Shown: positions 38,335 to 46,257 of the stretch, piece after piece
Layout: each line of letters begins with the position of its first letter
Position numbering within the stretch: position 1 is the first letter of the stretch
Origin: Candidatus Marinamargulisbacteria bacterium
GTDB taxonomy: Bacteria > Margulisbacteria > Marinamargulisbacteria > UBA817
Assembly (NCBI GenBank): GCA_023262965.1
Contig: JALQXX010000001.1
Location: 28,497 to 92,496 of the forward strand
Reading direction: 5' to 3'
Length of the DNA: 64,000 nt
Notes under the pieces: generated by a model
Databases searched by the model: none
What the model was told of the DNA's origin: nothing
The model's input: the letters and a program-made list of their open reading frames with translations, nothing else
Position numbers and translations under genes: made by a program

Positions 38335-39584
38335 GCGTCAATAAATCGGGTTAGACCCTCGTCCAATTCGTCTTTAGTGATGATAAGTGGTGGCATTAAT
38401 CGAATAACGTGACCGTGTCGCCCACATGATAAAATTAGTAACTGATTTTGAAGGCATCGATCGCGGATACGTTTGACTATTTCAGCGTTGGGGGCACCGG
38501 TTTCGGTTACCCATTCGATCCCAATCATGAGGCCTTTGGCGCGGATATCCCCAACATACGGATGATTGGCGAATGCCGCTTGCAAGCGAGCATAGGCGTG
38601 TTCTCCTAAGGTAGTAACGGTGGGCAATTGGTCTTGTAAGATACGTAAAGTGGCACAAGCCGCCGCACAGGTCAATGGGTTGCCACCATAGGTTCCTCCG
38701 TGGGATCCGGTCTTCCATGCGGCCATAATGCTCGGAGTAGACAGGCAGGCCCCTAAGGGCAATCCAGAGGCAATGCCTTTGGCGGTGGTTAAAATATCGG
38801 GTGTAATCGCGTAATGCTGGTAGTAAAACCATTGGCCGGTTCGGCCAATTCCCGACTGAATTTCATCAAATATCAAAAAGACGCCTGTAGCATTGCACCA
38901 ATCCCGTAGGATTTGCAATACCGATGCAGGAGCGGGTACGTAGCCACCTTCCCCCAGGAAGGGTTCGATAATAACCGCAGCCGTTTGGTTGGCGTCAACA
39001 GCCGATAGCGCGTTTTTTAAGTAATCACTATACCCAGACTCGGTATGTAATGGCGGATTATTTCGAAAAAAATACGGATATTCCAAAACGATGCGATGGG
39101 GAATGGCCATGGGGTAACGATCCACGTAATTGGGATTGGAGGTGGTTACGGACAGGGATCCCAAGGTCCGCCCATGAAAGCCCCCGTTAAACGATACAAT
39201 TTGTTGGGCATTTCGGACATACATGGCGCATTTGAGAGCGGCTTCAATGGCTTCAGTGCCACTTTGCGTGAAAAATACCGAGCTTAGTTCACCGTTTGTG
39301 ATACGGCCGAGTTCTTCGGCCAATAGAATATTTTGGTCGTAATAAATGACGCCTGCACACCCATGCAACAATGTCTGCGATTGGGTGTGGATGGCCGCAA
39401 CCACCTCGGGGTGGCAATGACCGGTTGAATTAACGGCGATCCCGGCGCCAAAATCCAAATAGGCCTGATCGGCGTAATCGATTAAATAACAACCCCTTCC
39501 GTGCTTGATTTCAAGGGTGGTGGCGTGACCAAGCACGCTTGATAAACAGGTTTTGGATCGATCCACTAAATGCAAATGTGCCAT
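38313..39584 (-). CDS. Class III PLP-dependent aminotransferase (GabT/ArgD-like)
   Basis: The protein has the class III layout: GAGIAVNSTGHCHPEVVAAI, FTQSGTEAIEAALK, FNGGFHGRTLGSLSVT, EPFLGEGGYVPAP, IFDEIQSGIGRTG and the PLP lysine in TTAKGIASGLPLGACLS. The GEGGY motif leans towards 4-aminobutyrate aminotransferases, but acetylornithine aminotransferases are close, so the substrate is open. I chose the ATG at 39584 (MAHLHLVDR); a TTG at 39626 would add 14 residues. It lies in the operon between the recombinase and rlmB. Confidence 0.88.
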   Translation of the reverse strand: MAHLHLVDRSKTCLSSVLGHATTLEIKHGRGCYLIDYADQAYLDFGAGIAVNSTGHCHPEVVAAIHTQSQTLLHGCAGVIYYDQNILLAEELGRITNGELSSVFFTQSGTEAIEAALKCAMYVRNAQQIVSFNGGFHGRTLGSLSVTTSNPNYVDRYPMAIPHRIVLEYPYFFRNNPPLHTESGYSDYLKNALSAVDANQTAAVIIEPFLGEGGYVPAPASVLQILRDWCNATGVFLIFDEIQSGIGRTGQWFYYQHYAITPDILTTAKGIASGLPLGACLSTPSIMAAWKTGSHGGTYGGNPLTCAAACATLRILQDQLPTVTTLGEHAYARLQAAFANHPYVGDIRAKGLMIGIEWVTETGAPNAEIVKRIRDRCLQNQLLILSCGRHGHVIRLMPPLIITKDELDEGLTRFIDACHHVLS

Positions 39585-39653
39585 TGTATTACCATTAAAC
39601 CGAATCTCTATTAAAACATCAATCAAATAGTCAAAACACCGGGTCGGGGCCGC

Positions 39654-40544
39654 TTATTCGGATGATGTGGGGGGGGATATGTGACGCAAAAATGTTTCGG
39701 TTAGGTGCTTGTTGGGGATGTGGGTGTAGCGTTCGGTACTGAGAATAGAGCTGTGTCCCAAAAATTCTTGAACATCACGCATGGGCGCCCCATTTGAAAT
39801 CAGGAGATTGGCGCAGGTATGACGGCAGCCGTGCGGTGTAATGACACTATCGGCGGAATGGAATTGATTGGCTTTTTTAACAATGCGCTGAATGCTTCGA
39901 ACGGTTAATGGGGTTCCGGATTTGGCATAAAATACGTAATCATGGCGTGGCAGTGGCCATTCGTTAGCGGCGTGATTCAGGTAATCCTGAATGTGGCGCA
40001 TAGCACGCGGCCCCAGCAAGGCCATACGGGTTTTATTGCCTTTTCCGTGGATGCGGCAGATGGCGTTATGAGAATCGATGGCGGATCGGGTGAGGGTGGT
40101 GAGCTCGCTGACCCGTATACCAGAGCACAACAGTACCGCAAGAATCGCTTTATTGCGCTTATCCATAACGGTGGATTCGGGATAATTATGCAACAGCTCC
40201 ATAACACGGGATTCTTCAAGATGGGAGGGAATATGACGATGCGGCTTGGGGCGTCGAATCGGTGCCCATGGATTCTTGTCCACATGATTGGCCTGTATTA
40301 GGAAACGCCAAAACTGACTTAAAGCCACTATCTTACGATAAATGCTGGTGTGTGAATAAGCCCGATTATGTAGGGCCTCGAGGTACGCATGGATAACGGT
40401 ATCGGATACATGGTTCAGGTCCGTTAGGCCGGTTAAGGCAACAAACTGATGCGTATCCCGAATATATGCGTCAACAGTGTGGGACGATCGGCGGCATTGA
40501 AAGCGCAGATACGCATCAAACTGCTGAATCCGTTGAGAGATCAT
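39654..40544 (-). CDS. Tyrosine recombinase, XerC/XerD type
   Basis: About 296 residues: an N-terminal core-binding domain (FDAYLRFQCRRSSHTVDAYIRD) and a catalytic domain with the full R-K-H-R-H-Y set: SGIRVSEL, GKGNKTR, HGCRHTCAN, LGHSS and ERYTHI. Length and layout fit Xer recombinases that resolve chromosome dimers at dif, and it lies in a housekeeping operon with no att sites or phage genes nearby. Start ATG at 40544 overlaps the M15 peptidase gene by 29 bases. XerC and XerD cannot be told apart here. Confidence 0.88.
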   Translation of the reverse strand: MISQRIQQFDAYLRFQCRRSSHTVDAYIRDTHQFVALTGLTDLNHVSDTVIHAYLEALHNRAYSHTSIYRKIVALSQFWRFLIQANHVDKNPWAPIRRPKPHRHIPSHLEESRVMELLHNYPESTVMDKRNKAILAVLLCSGIRVSELTTLTRSAIDSHNAICRIHGKGNKTRMALLGPRAMRHIQDYLNHAANEWPLPRHDYVFYAKSGTPLTVRSIQRIVKKANQFHSADSVITPHGCRHTCANLLISNGAPMRDVQEFLGHSSILSTERYTHIPNKHLTETFLRHISPPTSSE

Positions 40545-41289
40545 GGGAATTGTTCGTATTGACCGGGTGATCCGGGCTATCAGCGACCCTGTCGCCAGGA
40601 TTCGCTGGGGACGTATCGGCAACACCATCGTTGCTGGGTGTTGCCGGAAAATAATCGGCCCGATTGGCATCCGTTAACGGGATCCAGTCTCCGTTGGATT
40701 CCACCCACAGCTCACGTTCGGCGGTTTTTCGGGTGTCAATATGCACATGATTGTTGTCAATGTTGAGCCCCAATCCTTTAATATCGGGGAATGTTTCGGC
40801 AATTTGGAACAACTCGTAAATGCTCATGTCCGGGACTTGGATGTCGGCCGCAATGCCTTGGGGGTGAACGTCTCGTTTAATACCGTATTTTTGGGTGCGG
40901 CATTCGGGGCAATAGTACCCCGTACAAATGGTGATTTTTTTGCCGATTTGTGCCCGAATCGCTTCGATGACCCCCACCAGACCCAGGCTAATACGCAATG
41001 ATTGCGAACAGGAACAGTCTTTTTTTCGGGAATCAAAATCACGTTTGACAAAATGCTCCGATATGCGGTATCGATTCCATTTGGAATCCGGGCGTGACTT
41101 ACGGTACGGACGTTTATTGGGTAACTGGGCTGAAAATAGCGTTTCGGAGGCAGCATCTGGTTTCGATACGGATGGCCTGGACTGATTTAAGGGCGATTTG
41201 TTGATCTGCTGGGATCCCGATCGGCGTGGCCGCCTACGGCGACGTCTGGCCCCGGATTCCTTGGATGACGACGGTTCTTTTTTATTCAT
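40516..41289 (-). CDS. M15-like zinc D,D-peptidase domain protein with Arg-rich head
   Basis: The 257-residue protein has a basic head (RRRRRRPRR near residue 16), a middle Cys-rich stretch (CSCSQ; CTGYYCPECRTQ) and a peptidase M15/DUF882-type core: HPQGIAADIQV gives the zinc His and Asp, and NNHVHIDTRK the HxH of the active site. Such enzymes cut D-Ala-containing bonds in peptidoglycan. There is no signal peptide, and the acidic C-terminal tail is low complexity. The gene overlaps the glycosylase gene by four bases and the recombinase gene by 29. Activity and location are inferred. Confidence 0.78.
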   Translation of the reverse strand: MNKKEPSSSKESGARRRRRRPRRSGSQQINKSPLNQSRPSVSKPDAASETLFSAQLPNKRPYRKSRPDSKWNRYRISEHFVKRDFDSRKKDCSCSQSLRISLGLVGVIEAIRAQIGKKITICTGYYCPECRTQKYGIKRDVHPQGIAADIQVPDMSIYELFQIAETFPDIKGLGLNIDNNHVHIDTRKTAERELWVESNGDWIPLTDANRADYFPATPSNDGVADTSPANPGDRVADSPDHPVNTNNSHDLSTDSAV

Positions 41290-41921
41290 AATAATGTCAT
41301 TGTAGCATAAAAATCCAATGCAATTTTAACCTCTTTCATATCTTGCCAGGTGAGCCACTTGGGAGAGCCTTTTTCTTTGGAGGCATTTCGAAGTAAATAT
41401 GAGGGGTGAAACATAGGCATTATGTAAAGCTCATGGGTCATGTAGGATACGGGCGTGGTTACCCATAGGCCACGCTGTTTTGAAATAGGATCGGTGGTCC
41501 CTAAAAAATCCCGCACAGCGGCAGTACCCAATAAAATAATAATTTGGGGTTGAACCAGTTGTATTTGTCGGATTAAAAAAGGCTGACAAGCAGTCATTTC
41601 GGCGGGGGTGGGTGTGCGATTTTCGGGTGGACGGCATTTGACAGTGTTGGTGATATAGGTGCGTTCGCGATCGATACCTACGGACGATAGAATCGAGGTT
41701 AGGAGCTGTCCCGCACGACCCACAAAGGGGAGACCTTGCTCATCTTCTTGCTGGCCGGGCCCTTCACCAATAATCATGAGCGGTGCGGGTACGGGGCCAC
41801 TACAAAACACCACATGGTGACGGTCTTGGCACAAACCACAGGCCCGGCATTGGTTAGCGGTATCCCGCAGTTGGTCATGGTTGTGGTTATCGTATGGGGT
41901 GGGTTGGTCAATCGCAATCAT
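41286..41921 (-). CDS. Uracil-DNA glycosylase, family 4 (Fe-S type)
   Basis: The enzyme excises uracil from DNA. Family 4 features are visible: Cys ligands of a 4Fe-4S cluster in CRACGLC and later VKCRPPENRTP and TACQPF, the active-site loop GEGPGQQEDEQGLPFVG, and MFHPSYLLRN. Length is 211 residues, normal for this family and distinct from E. coli Ung. It overlaps nadC and the peptidase gene by four bases each. Confidence 0.92.
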   Translation of the reverse strand: MIAIDQPTPYDNHNHDQLRDTANQCRACGLCQDRHHVVFCSGPVPAPLMIIGEGPGQQEDEQGLPFVGRAGQLLTSILSSVGIDRERTYITNTVKCRPPENRTPTPAEMTACQPFLIRQIQLVQPQIIILLGTAAVRDFLGTTDPISKQRGLWVTTPVSYMTHELYIMPMFHPSYLLRNASKEKGSPKWLTWQDMKEVKIALDFYATMTLL

Positions 41922-42760
41922 GTGATGAGTAAGGATATGTCCAATGCGTTGGCTGAATGGGTAAGCGCCCCAACACTGATCCGGTCGATGGCCATACCGC
42001 GATAGGCGGCAATGGTGTCCAAACGTATGTTTCCTGAAACCTCTTTTAAAATATGGGGCGCCAGGCGGTTAATACGATCAATACTCTGGTGAATAGCGGC
42101 ATGCGTCATATTATCACACATAATGACATCGATGGCGGGCAAATGCAATTCATCGATTAGATCGGGGGATTGAACCTCGATTTCAACCCCGATGTGGGGA
42201 TTTGCTGCCTTAAATGCGATTAATTGATCGTTGAGTGCGGGAATGCCGTAGGTGGTGATGTAGGGCCGCAAGTGGTTCTCTTTAATGAGCATCATGTCAT
42301 ACAGGCCGTGGCGGTGATTGTAGCCACCGCCGCAGACGACGGCTTGCTTTTCGAGCCCGCGCATGAGAGGGGTGGTTTTTCGTGTATCCAAAATGTGAAT
42401 CCGGGGATCGTTCAATGCCCGGACATAGGCCTGGGTGAGTGTCGCGACCCCGCTTAAATGTTGAATGATATTGAGTAGGGTTCGCTCAAGGGCCAAAATG
42501 GATTGAATCGACCCCGATAGATGACAACAGATGTCATGGGGAGCGAGGGCTGCACCGTCGGGTTTGACGTGGGTTAGGGTGATGTCGGGATAAATCTCTG
42601 GAATGGTGTTGAGTACCACGTGGCCAAAGAAAACGCCGGAGGCTTTGGCTTGCATAACGGCTTTAGCGGATAGGGGGGTTGGCAATAGGGTCTCTGTGGT
42701 GATGTCGCCCGATTGAATATCTTCCTGTAACGCCGATAACACCCATTCTTTTATTGACAT
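41918..42760 (-). CDS. nadC: Nicotinate-nucleotide pyrophosphorylase (quinolinate phosphoribosyltransferase)
   Basis: NadC converts quinolinate and PRPP to nicotinate mononucleotide in NAD synthesis. Started at the ATG at 42760, the protein opens MSIKEWVLSALQEDIQSGDITTE and contains ILDTRKTTPLMRGLEKQAVVCGGGYNHRHGLYDMMLIKENH and EIEVQSPD. Length is 280 residues, usual for the family. The frame is open further upstream but would run into the divergent nitrilase gene. No Shine-Dalgarno sequence is seen. It heads a seven-gene minus-strand operon. Confidence 0.94.
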   Translation of the reverse strand: MSIKEWVLSALQEDIQSGDITTETLLPTPLSAKAVMQAKASGVFFGHVVLNTIPEIYPDITLTHVKPDGAALAPHDICCHLSGSIQSILALERTLLNIIQHLSGVATLTQAYVRALNDPRIHILDTRKTTPLMRGLEKQAVVCGGGYNHRHGLYDMMLIKENHLRPYITTYGIPALNDQLIAFKAANPHIGVEIEVQSPDLIDELHLPAIDVIMCDNMTHAAIHQSIDRINRLAPHILKEVSGNIRLDTIAAYRGMAIDRISVGALTHSANALDISLLIT

Positions 42761-42764
42761 CTCA

Positions 42765-42773
42765 TGTATAATA
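42765..42773. promoter_or_regulatory. Overlapping divergent -10 boxes for nadC and the nitrilase gene
   Basis: Only 20 bases separate the two start codons. TATAAT on the plus strand (42767-42772) and TATTAT on the minus strand (42773-42768) overlap almost fully. Each -10 box ends about eight bases before the ATG of its gene, so both transcripts would start within two bases of the initiation codon. -35 boxes are weak (plus) or lie inside the nitrilase gene (minus). Confidence 0.45.
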
Positions 42774-42780
42774 AACAAAA

Positions 42781-43614
42781 ATGCGAAAAAAAGACAGGGA
42801 TAAGGCGTGCCTTTCGGTACTGCTGATTCAAATGGCGAGTGGGGAAGATCCCTTAGAAAATAAGCAGCAAATGCTGTCGGAATTGGCACGTCATTCAATG
42901 GATGATGTGGACCTGGTGATTGTTCCGGAAATGTTTAATTATCGCATGATTCAATCATCCGCGGTTCCTGCAAATCTGATGGCGGATACCATGGTATGGC
43001 TGTCGGATATGGCAAAAGACCATGGGGTGTATGTGATCGCAGGTAGTATGATAGAGACGGGGGGAGATCGGTATTGCAATACCACATGGGTGCTGGATGA
43101 TGGGGGTCGAATTGTGGAATCGTATCGAAAAATGCATTTATTTGATGCCGTTGTGGCCGGGGTGAATATGGGGGAATCGAATCGGTTTTTGGCCGGTAAT
43201 GCGCCGAAATGCGTGTCGATTTATGGATGGTGCATTGGGCTTAGCATCTGTTATGATATTCGGTTTCCGGAATTGTATCGGCATTATTTTTTGGAACAGG
43301 TGGATGCGGTGGTCATTCCATCGTCGTTTACCTATGAAACGGGGGCTAAGCATTGGGAGGTGCTGTGCCGAGCACGGGCCATTGAAAATCAATGCTATGT
43401 TGTTGCCCCCAATCAATCCGGCGTCGGGGCGCGTGGGGTACGTACATATGGCCGAAGTCTGGCGGTGGATCCAGATGGCCTGATTCTGGCGTGTTGCGAT
43501 GAGACGGGGGTTAGCAGTGTGCGTGTTGTATTGGATAAAGGGGTGATTGCTACGGTTCGATCGCGTATCCCCGTGAAGAAACATTGCCGGTTGTCTAATT
43601 TATCACTGACATAA
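42781..43614 (+). CDS. Nitrilase-superfamily carbon-nitrogen hydrolase (Nit/omega-amidase-like)
   Basis: This 277-residue amidase fold has the full Glu-Lys-Cys triad: VPEMFNY, YRKMHLFD and SICYDIRFPELYR, the last typical of the Nit/omega-amidase branch. Such enzymes hydrolyse small amides such as deaminated glutathione or alpha-ketoglutaramate; the true substrate is not known. It diverges from nadC with no ribosome binding site and a -10 box so close that a leaderless mRNA is predicted. It stands alone and converges on the STAS gene. Confidence 0.88.
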   Translation: MRKKDRDKACLSVLLIQMASGEDPLENKQQMLSELARHSMDDVDLVIVPEMFNYRMIQSSAVPANLMADTMVWLSDMAKDHGVYVIAGSMIETGGDRYCNTTWVLDDGGRIVESYRKMHLFDAVVAGVNMGESNRFLAGNAPKCVSIYGWCIGLSICYDIRFPELYRHYFLEQVDAVVIPSSFTYETGAKHWEVLCRARAIENQCYVVAPNQSGVGARGVRTYGRSLAVDPDGLILACCDETGVSSVRVVLDKGVIATVRSRIPVKKHCRLSNLSLT

Positions 43615-43628
43615 CCATTTATAAGCGT

Positions 43629-43651
43629 GAATCATTGGATCCCCATGATTC
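43629..43651. other. Hairpin in the convergent nitrilase/STAS gap
   Basis: GAATCAT (43629-43635) pairs with ATGATTC (43645-43651); two further G-C pairs close a small loop. It lies 15 bases after the nitrilase stop and 35 before the STAS gene end. No T tract follows on either strand, so it may stabilise 3' ends or act as a weak terminator. Confidence 0.35.
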
Positions 43652-43685
43652 TATATTGGAAAATAACAGCTAATTAAAAAATATA

Positions 43686-44036
43686 TTAACAAACCGCCGA
43701 GTCAAGTGTTTGAAACAGCTGAATGGTTTTTTTGGTAGCGGACACAATTCCGGACATGGCAAACATCTTGGTGATGGTATCTTGTGAACAAACAATCCGC
43801 AATTGACCGGATTTTTCAATGAGTTTTTTGCCGGCAATGGCAATTGTTCCCAATCCCACACTATCCACAAACGATACCTCGTTTAAATCTAAAACAATTT
43901 CTTTAACGTTGGATTCATCGATTAAACGTGAAAACGTTTGGGTTAATCGACGCGATTGATAGTCATCCAACTCGCCTTTTAATGTAATAATTTTCCAATT
44001 TTTATTTTGGGATACATTTATTGCTAAATCAATCAT
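43686..44036 (-). CDS. STAS-domain anti-sigma factor antagonist (RsbV/SpoIIAA-like)
   Basis: The 116 residues form a single STAS domain: WKIITLKGELDDYQSRRL, then FVDSVGLGTI containing the Ser that is phosphorylated in RsbV/SpoIIAA, and a C-terminal helix MFAMSGIVSATKKTIQLF. These proteins free a sigma factor by binding its anti-sigma kinase. A GAGGAG site lies seven bases upstream. The likely client is the SigB/SigF-type sigma gene at 52518, about 8.5 kb upstream on the same strand. No RsbW-type kinase or PP2C phosphatase is in the window. Confidence 0.9.
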   Translation of the reverse strand: MIDLAINVSQNKNWKIITLKGELDDYQSRRLTQTFSRLIDESNVKEIVLDLNEVSFVDSVGLGTIAIAGKKLIEKSGQLRIVCSQDTITKMFAMSGIVSATKKTIQLFQTLDSAVC

Positions 44037-44107
44037 TCCAAGACTCCTCTATGTTCATGTTTTATATCTCTCTTATCATTCAGTGTACACCACGATTGTG
44101 GAAATAT

Positions 44108-44878
44108 TCAATGAATGTCCCGAATATAGTCCACAACGGTATGGTGAACCACACGATTACTGGTGATGACGTTTCCTGAATAAATTGTGTCTTTGCCGGA
44201 TGTGTCACTAAATTGCCCGCCCGCTTCTTCGACAATAATTTTGAGCGGGGCAATATCCCAGGCATTTAAATTAAAGTCAATTGCGTATTCGCCGCAGCCC
44301 ATGGCCACCAGCATATGCGGATAAAAATCCCCAAAGCCGCGCTGACGCCCGGTATCCCGCAGTAAATCAATCACACGGTCGGGTTGCTTGGACGCTTCGG
44401 AGCCGAATAAACTCCCGTAAAAGCCGTTGGCATTCGCTAGCGAATCAATGCCCGATACGTGAATACGATCGCCATTGTAGTAGGCCCCGTGGCCTTTTTG
44501 CGCCCACCATCGGCCATGAAGGGCGGGTGCCGAGACCATGCCCGCAATGACCTGACCATTATCTTCAATCGCAAATAATGACCCAAAAAAGGGCAGTCCG
44601 CGAATAAAATTTTTGGTGCCATCAATGGGGTCAATAATCAATTTTAAGGTCGAATTGGGGTGTAATGTACTGCCGTACTCCTCCCCAATAATGGATAGGG
44701 GGAGATTCTGATCACGAACCGTCGCGCGGATGTGATTTTCAATGGCCAAATCGGCCGCAGATACCGGCGTTTGGTTATCTTTAATTTGCACATCCAATTT
44801 GCTGGATTTGAAGTGACTCATAGCGATTGTGTCGGCATGATCGGCGATGGTGGTTAAAAAGGGTATCCAGTGTGTCAT
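44108..44878 (-). CDS. Inositol-monophosphatase-family phosphatase (HisN-like)
   Basis: The 256-residue protein has the metal-binding motifs IGEEYG, IDPIDGTKNFIRGLPFFG and AWDIAPLKIIVEEAGG of the IMPase superfamily. The spacing and FIRGLPFFG resemble histidinol-phosphate phosphatases (HisN), but inositol or other sugar phosphates are possible and no his genes are nearby. I chose the ATG at 44878 (MTHWIPFLTTIADHAD), which gives the usual length. It sits between hemL and the STAS gene, probably in the same transcript. Confidence 0.85.
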   Translation of the reverse strand: MTHWIPFLTTIADHADTIAMSHFKSSKLDVQIKDNQTPVSAADLAIENHIRATVRDQNLPLSIIGEEYGSTLHPNSTLKLIIDPIDGTKNFIRGLPFFGSLFAIEDNGQVIAGMVSAPALHGRWWAQKGHGAYYNGDRIHVSGIDSLANANGFYGSLFGSEASKQPDRVIDLLRDTGRQRGFGDFYPHMLVAMGCGEYAIDFNLNAWDIAPLKIIVEEAGGQFSDTSGKDTIYSGNVITSNRVVHHTVVDYIRDIH

Positions 44879-44932
44879 AGGGTTTATTATGCCGTAATTG
44901 GTGTCAACACACAATCGGCAAATACTGGGGGA

Positions 44933-46228
44933 TTATAGACGCAGTTGATTGTGATGATCACGTATAAATCCCTGAATAACCGCTAATGTGTCATCAATGA
45001 CCGCATCATTGTGCTCGGAGGATACAAAATTGGCTTCATAGGGCGATGGTGGAATTAAAATGCCGTGGTCTACCATGTAATTAAAATAGGCTTTAAAAAG
45101 ATCGGTATTGCTATTGTTCACGTCGGTTAGGGATCGAACCGGTGTTGCGCTAAAAAATACAGTGAACATGGTGCCAAGCGCATTCACCTGCATGGCCACA
45201 TTGTTCGCCTGACACAGATGCTGTATGCCTGCAACCAAGCGGTGGGTTTGACGTTCAGCGGTCTCGTACACACCGTAATCGGCAATCAACGACATCATCG
45301 CCAATCCCGCACGCATAGCCAGCGGGTTGCCCGATAATGTGCCGGCTTGATATACCGGCCCCAAGGGGGATACGTGGTGCATTAATGCCGTGGATCCGCC
45401 ATATGCGGCACAGGGCAATCCCCCACCAATCACCTTGCCCAAACAGGTGATGTCCGGTGCAATCCCATAATGACCTTGAGCGCCGTTTTTGTGAACACGA
45501 AATCCCGTCATTACTTCATCAAAAATGAGCAGGGATCCGTGATCTGATGTGATGCGTCGACACGCATGTAAAAATTCTGGGTCGGGCAATACAACCCCCA
45601 TATTGCCGCACACCGGCTCCATGATTAATGCCGCAATTTGAGCGCCGTATTGATCAAAACAGGTCGTTAAAGCGGCCGTGTCATTAAAGGGAATAACATG
45701 CGTAAATGCGGTGACTTCGTGAGGAATCCCCGCACTGCTGGGCGTTCCCAAGGTTAGCCCGCCGGATCCCGCAGATACCAATAAACTGTCCACATGACCA
45801 TGGTAACCGCCCTCAAATTTAACCAAGTGCGATCGATTCGTCGCGCCACGCGCCAGTCGAATGGCACTCATCGTGGCTTCGGTGCCGGAATTCACAAATC
45901 GGATGGTTTGCATCGCGGGCATCATCGATTGAATACGCTTGGCCAAGGCGGTTTCATGCCGGGTCGGGGCCCCAAAGGAGGTTCCTTTAATAATCGCGTT
46001 GTGAATGTCGGCAATCACCATATCATGGGCGTGACCAGCCAGGAGTGGCCCGTAAGACAACACGTAATCGCAGTAGCGCTTGCCCTCAACCGAGGTCACA
46101 TAGGGGCCTTTTCCGGATTCAATAAATATTGGGTCGCGACCAACCGCTTTGTAGGCACGAACAGGGCTGTTGACGCCGCCTACCAATACGCTTTGAGCAT
46201 CCGCAAATAAGGTGTTACTTGTTACCAT
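44933..46228 (-). CDS. hemL: Glutamate-1-semialdehyde 2,1-aminomutase
   Basis: HemL makes 5-aminolevulinate from glutamate 1-semialdehyde, the product of HemA (50464). The 431 residues show VGGVNSPVRAYKAVG at the start, FVNSGTEATMSAIRLARG, KFEGGYHGHVDSLLVSAGSG, IFDEVMTGFRV and the PLP lysine in CLGKVIGGGLPCAAYGG. Length matches the family. The gene is 29 bases after the GNAT/ATP-grasp gene and closes the haem run. Confidence 0.95.
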   Translation of the reverse strand: MVTSNTLFADAQSVLVGGVNSPVRAYKAVGRDPIFIESGKGPYVTSVEGKRYCDYVLSYGPLLAGHAHDMVIADIHNAIIKGTSFGAPTRHETALAKRIQSMMPAMQTIRFVNSGTEATMSAIRLARGATNRSHLVKFEGGYHGHVDSLLVSAGSGGLTLGTPSSAGIPHEVTAFTHVIPFNDTAALTTCFDQYGAQIAALIMEPVCGNMGVVLPDPEFLHACRRITSDHGSLLIFDEVMTGFRVHKNGAQGHYGIAPDITCLGKVIGGGLPCAAYGGSTALMHHVSPLGPVYQAGTLSGNPLAMRAGLAMMSLIADYGVYETAERQTHRLVAGIQHLCQANNVAMQVNALGTMFTVFFSATPVRSLTDVNNSNTDLFKAYFNYMVDHGILIPPSPYEANFVSSEHNDAVIDDTLAVIQGFIRDHHNQLRL

Positions 46229-46257
46229 TGATTATAGTCTACTAAAAAACACCCGCA

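Noticed and set aside
39654-40544. Tyrosine recombinase as an integrase of a mobile element
   Set aside because: It is embedded in a coupled housekeeping operon, with no tRNA target, att repeats or phage genes nearby, so a Xer-type role is more likely.
43629-43651. Hairpin as a bidirectional intrinsic terminator
   Set aside because: No T tract follows on either strand, so I list it only as a hairpin.
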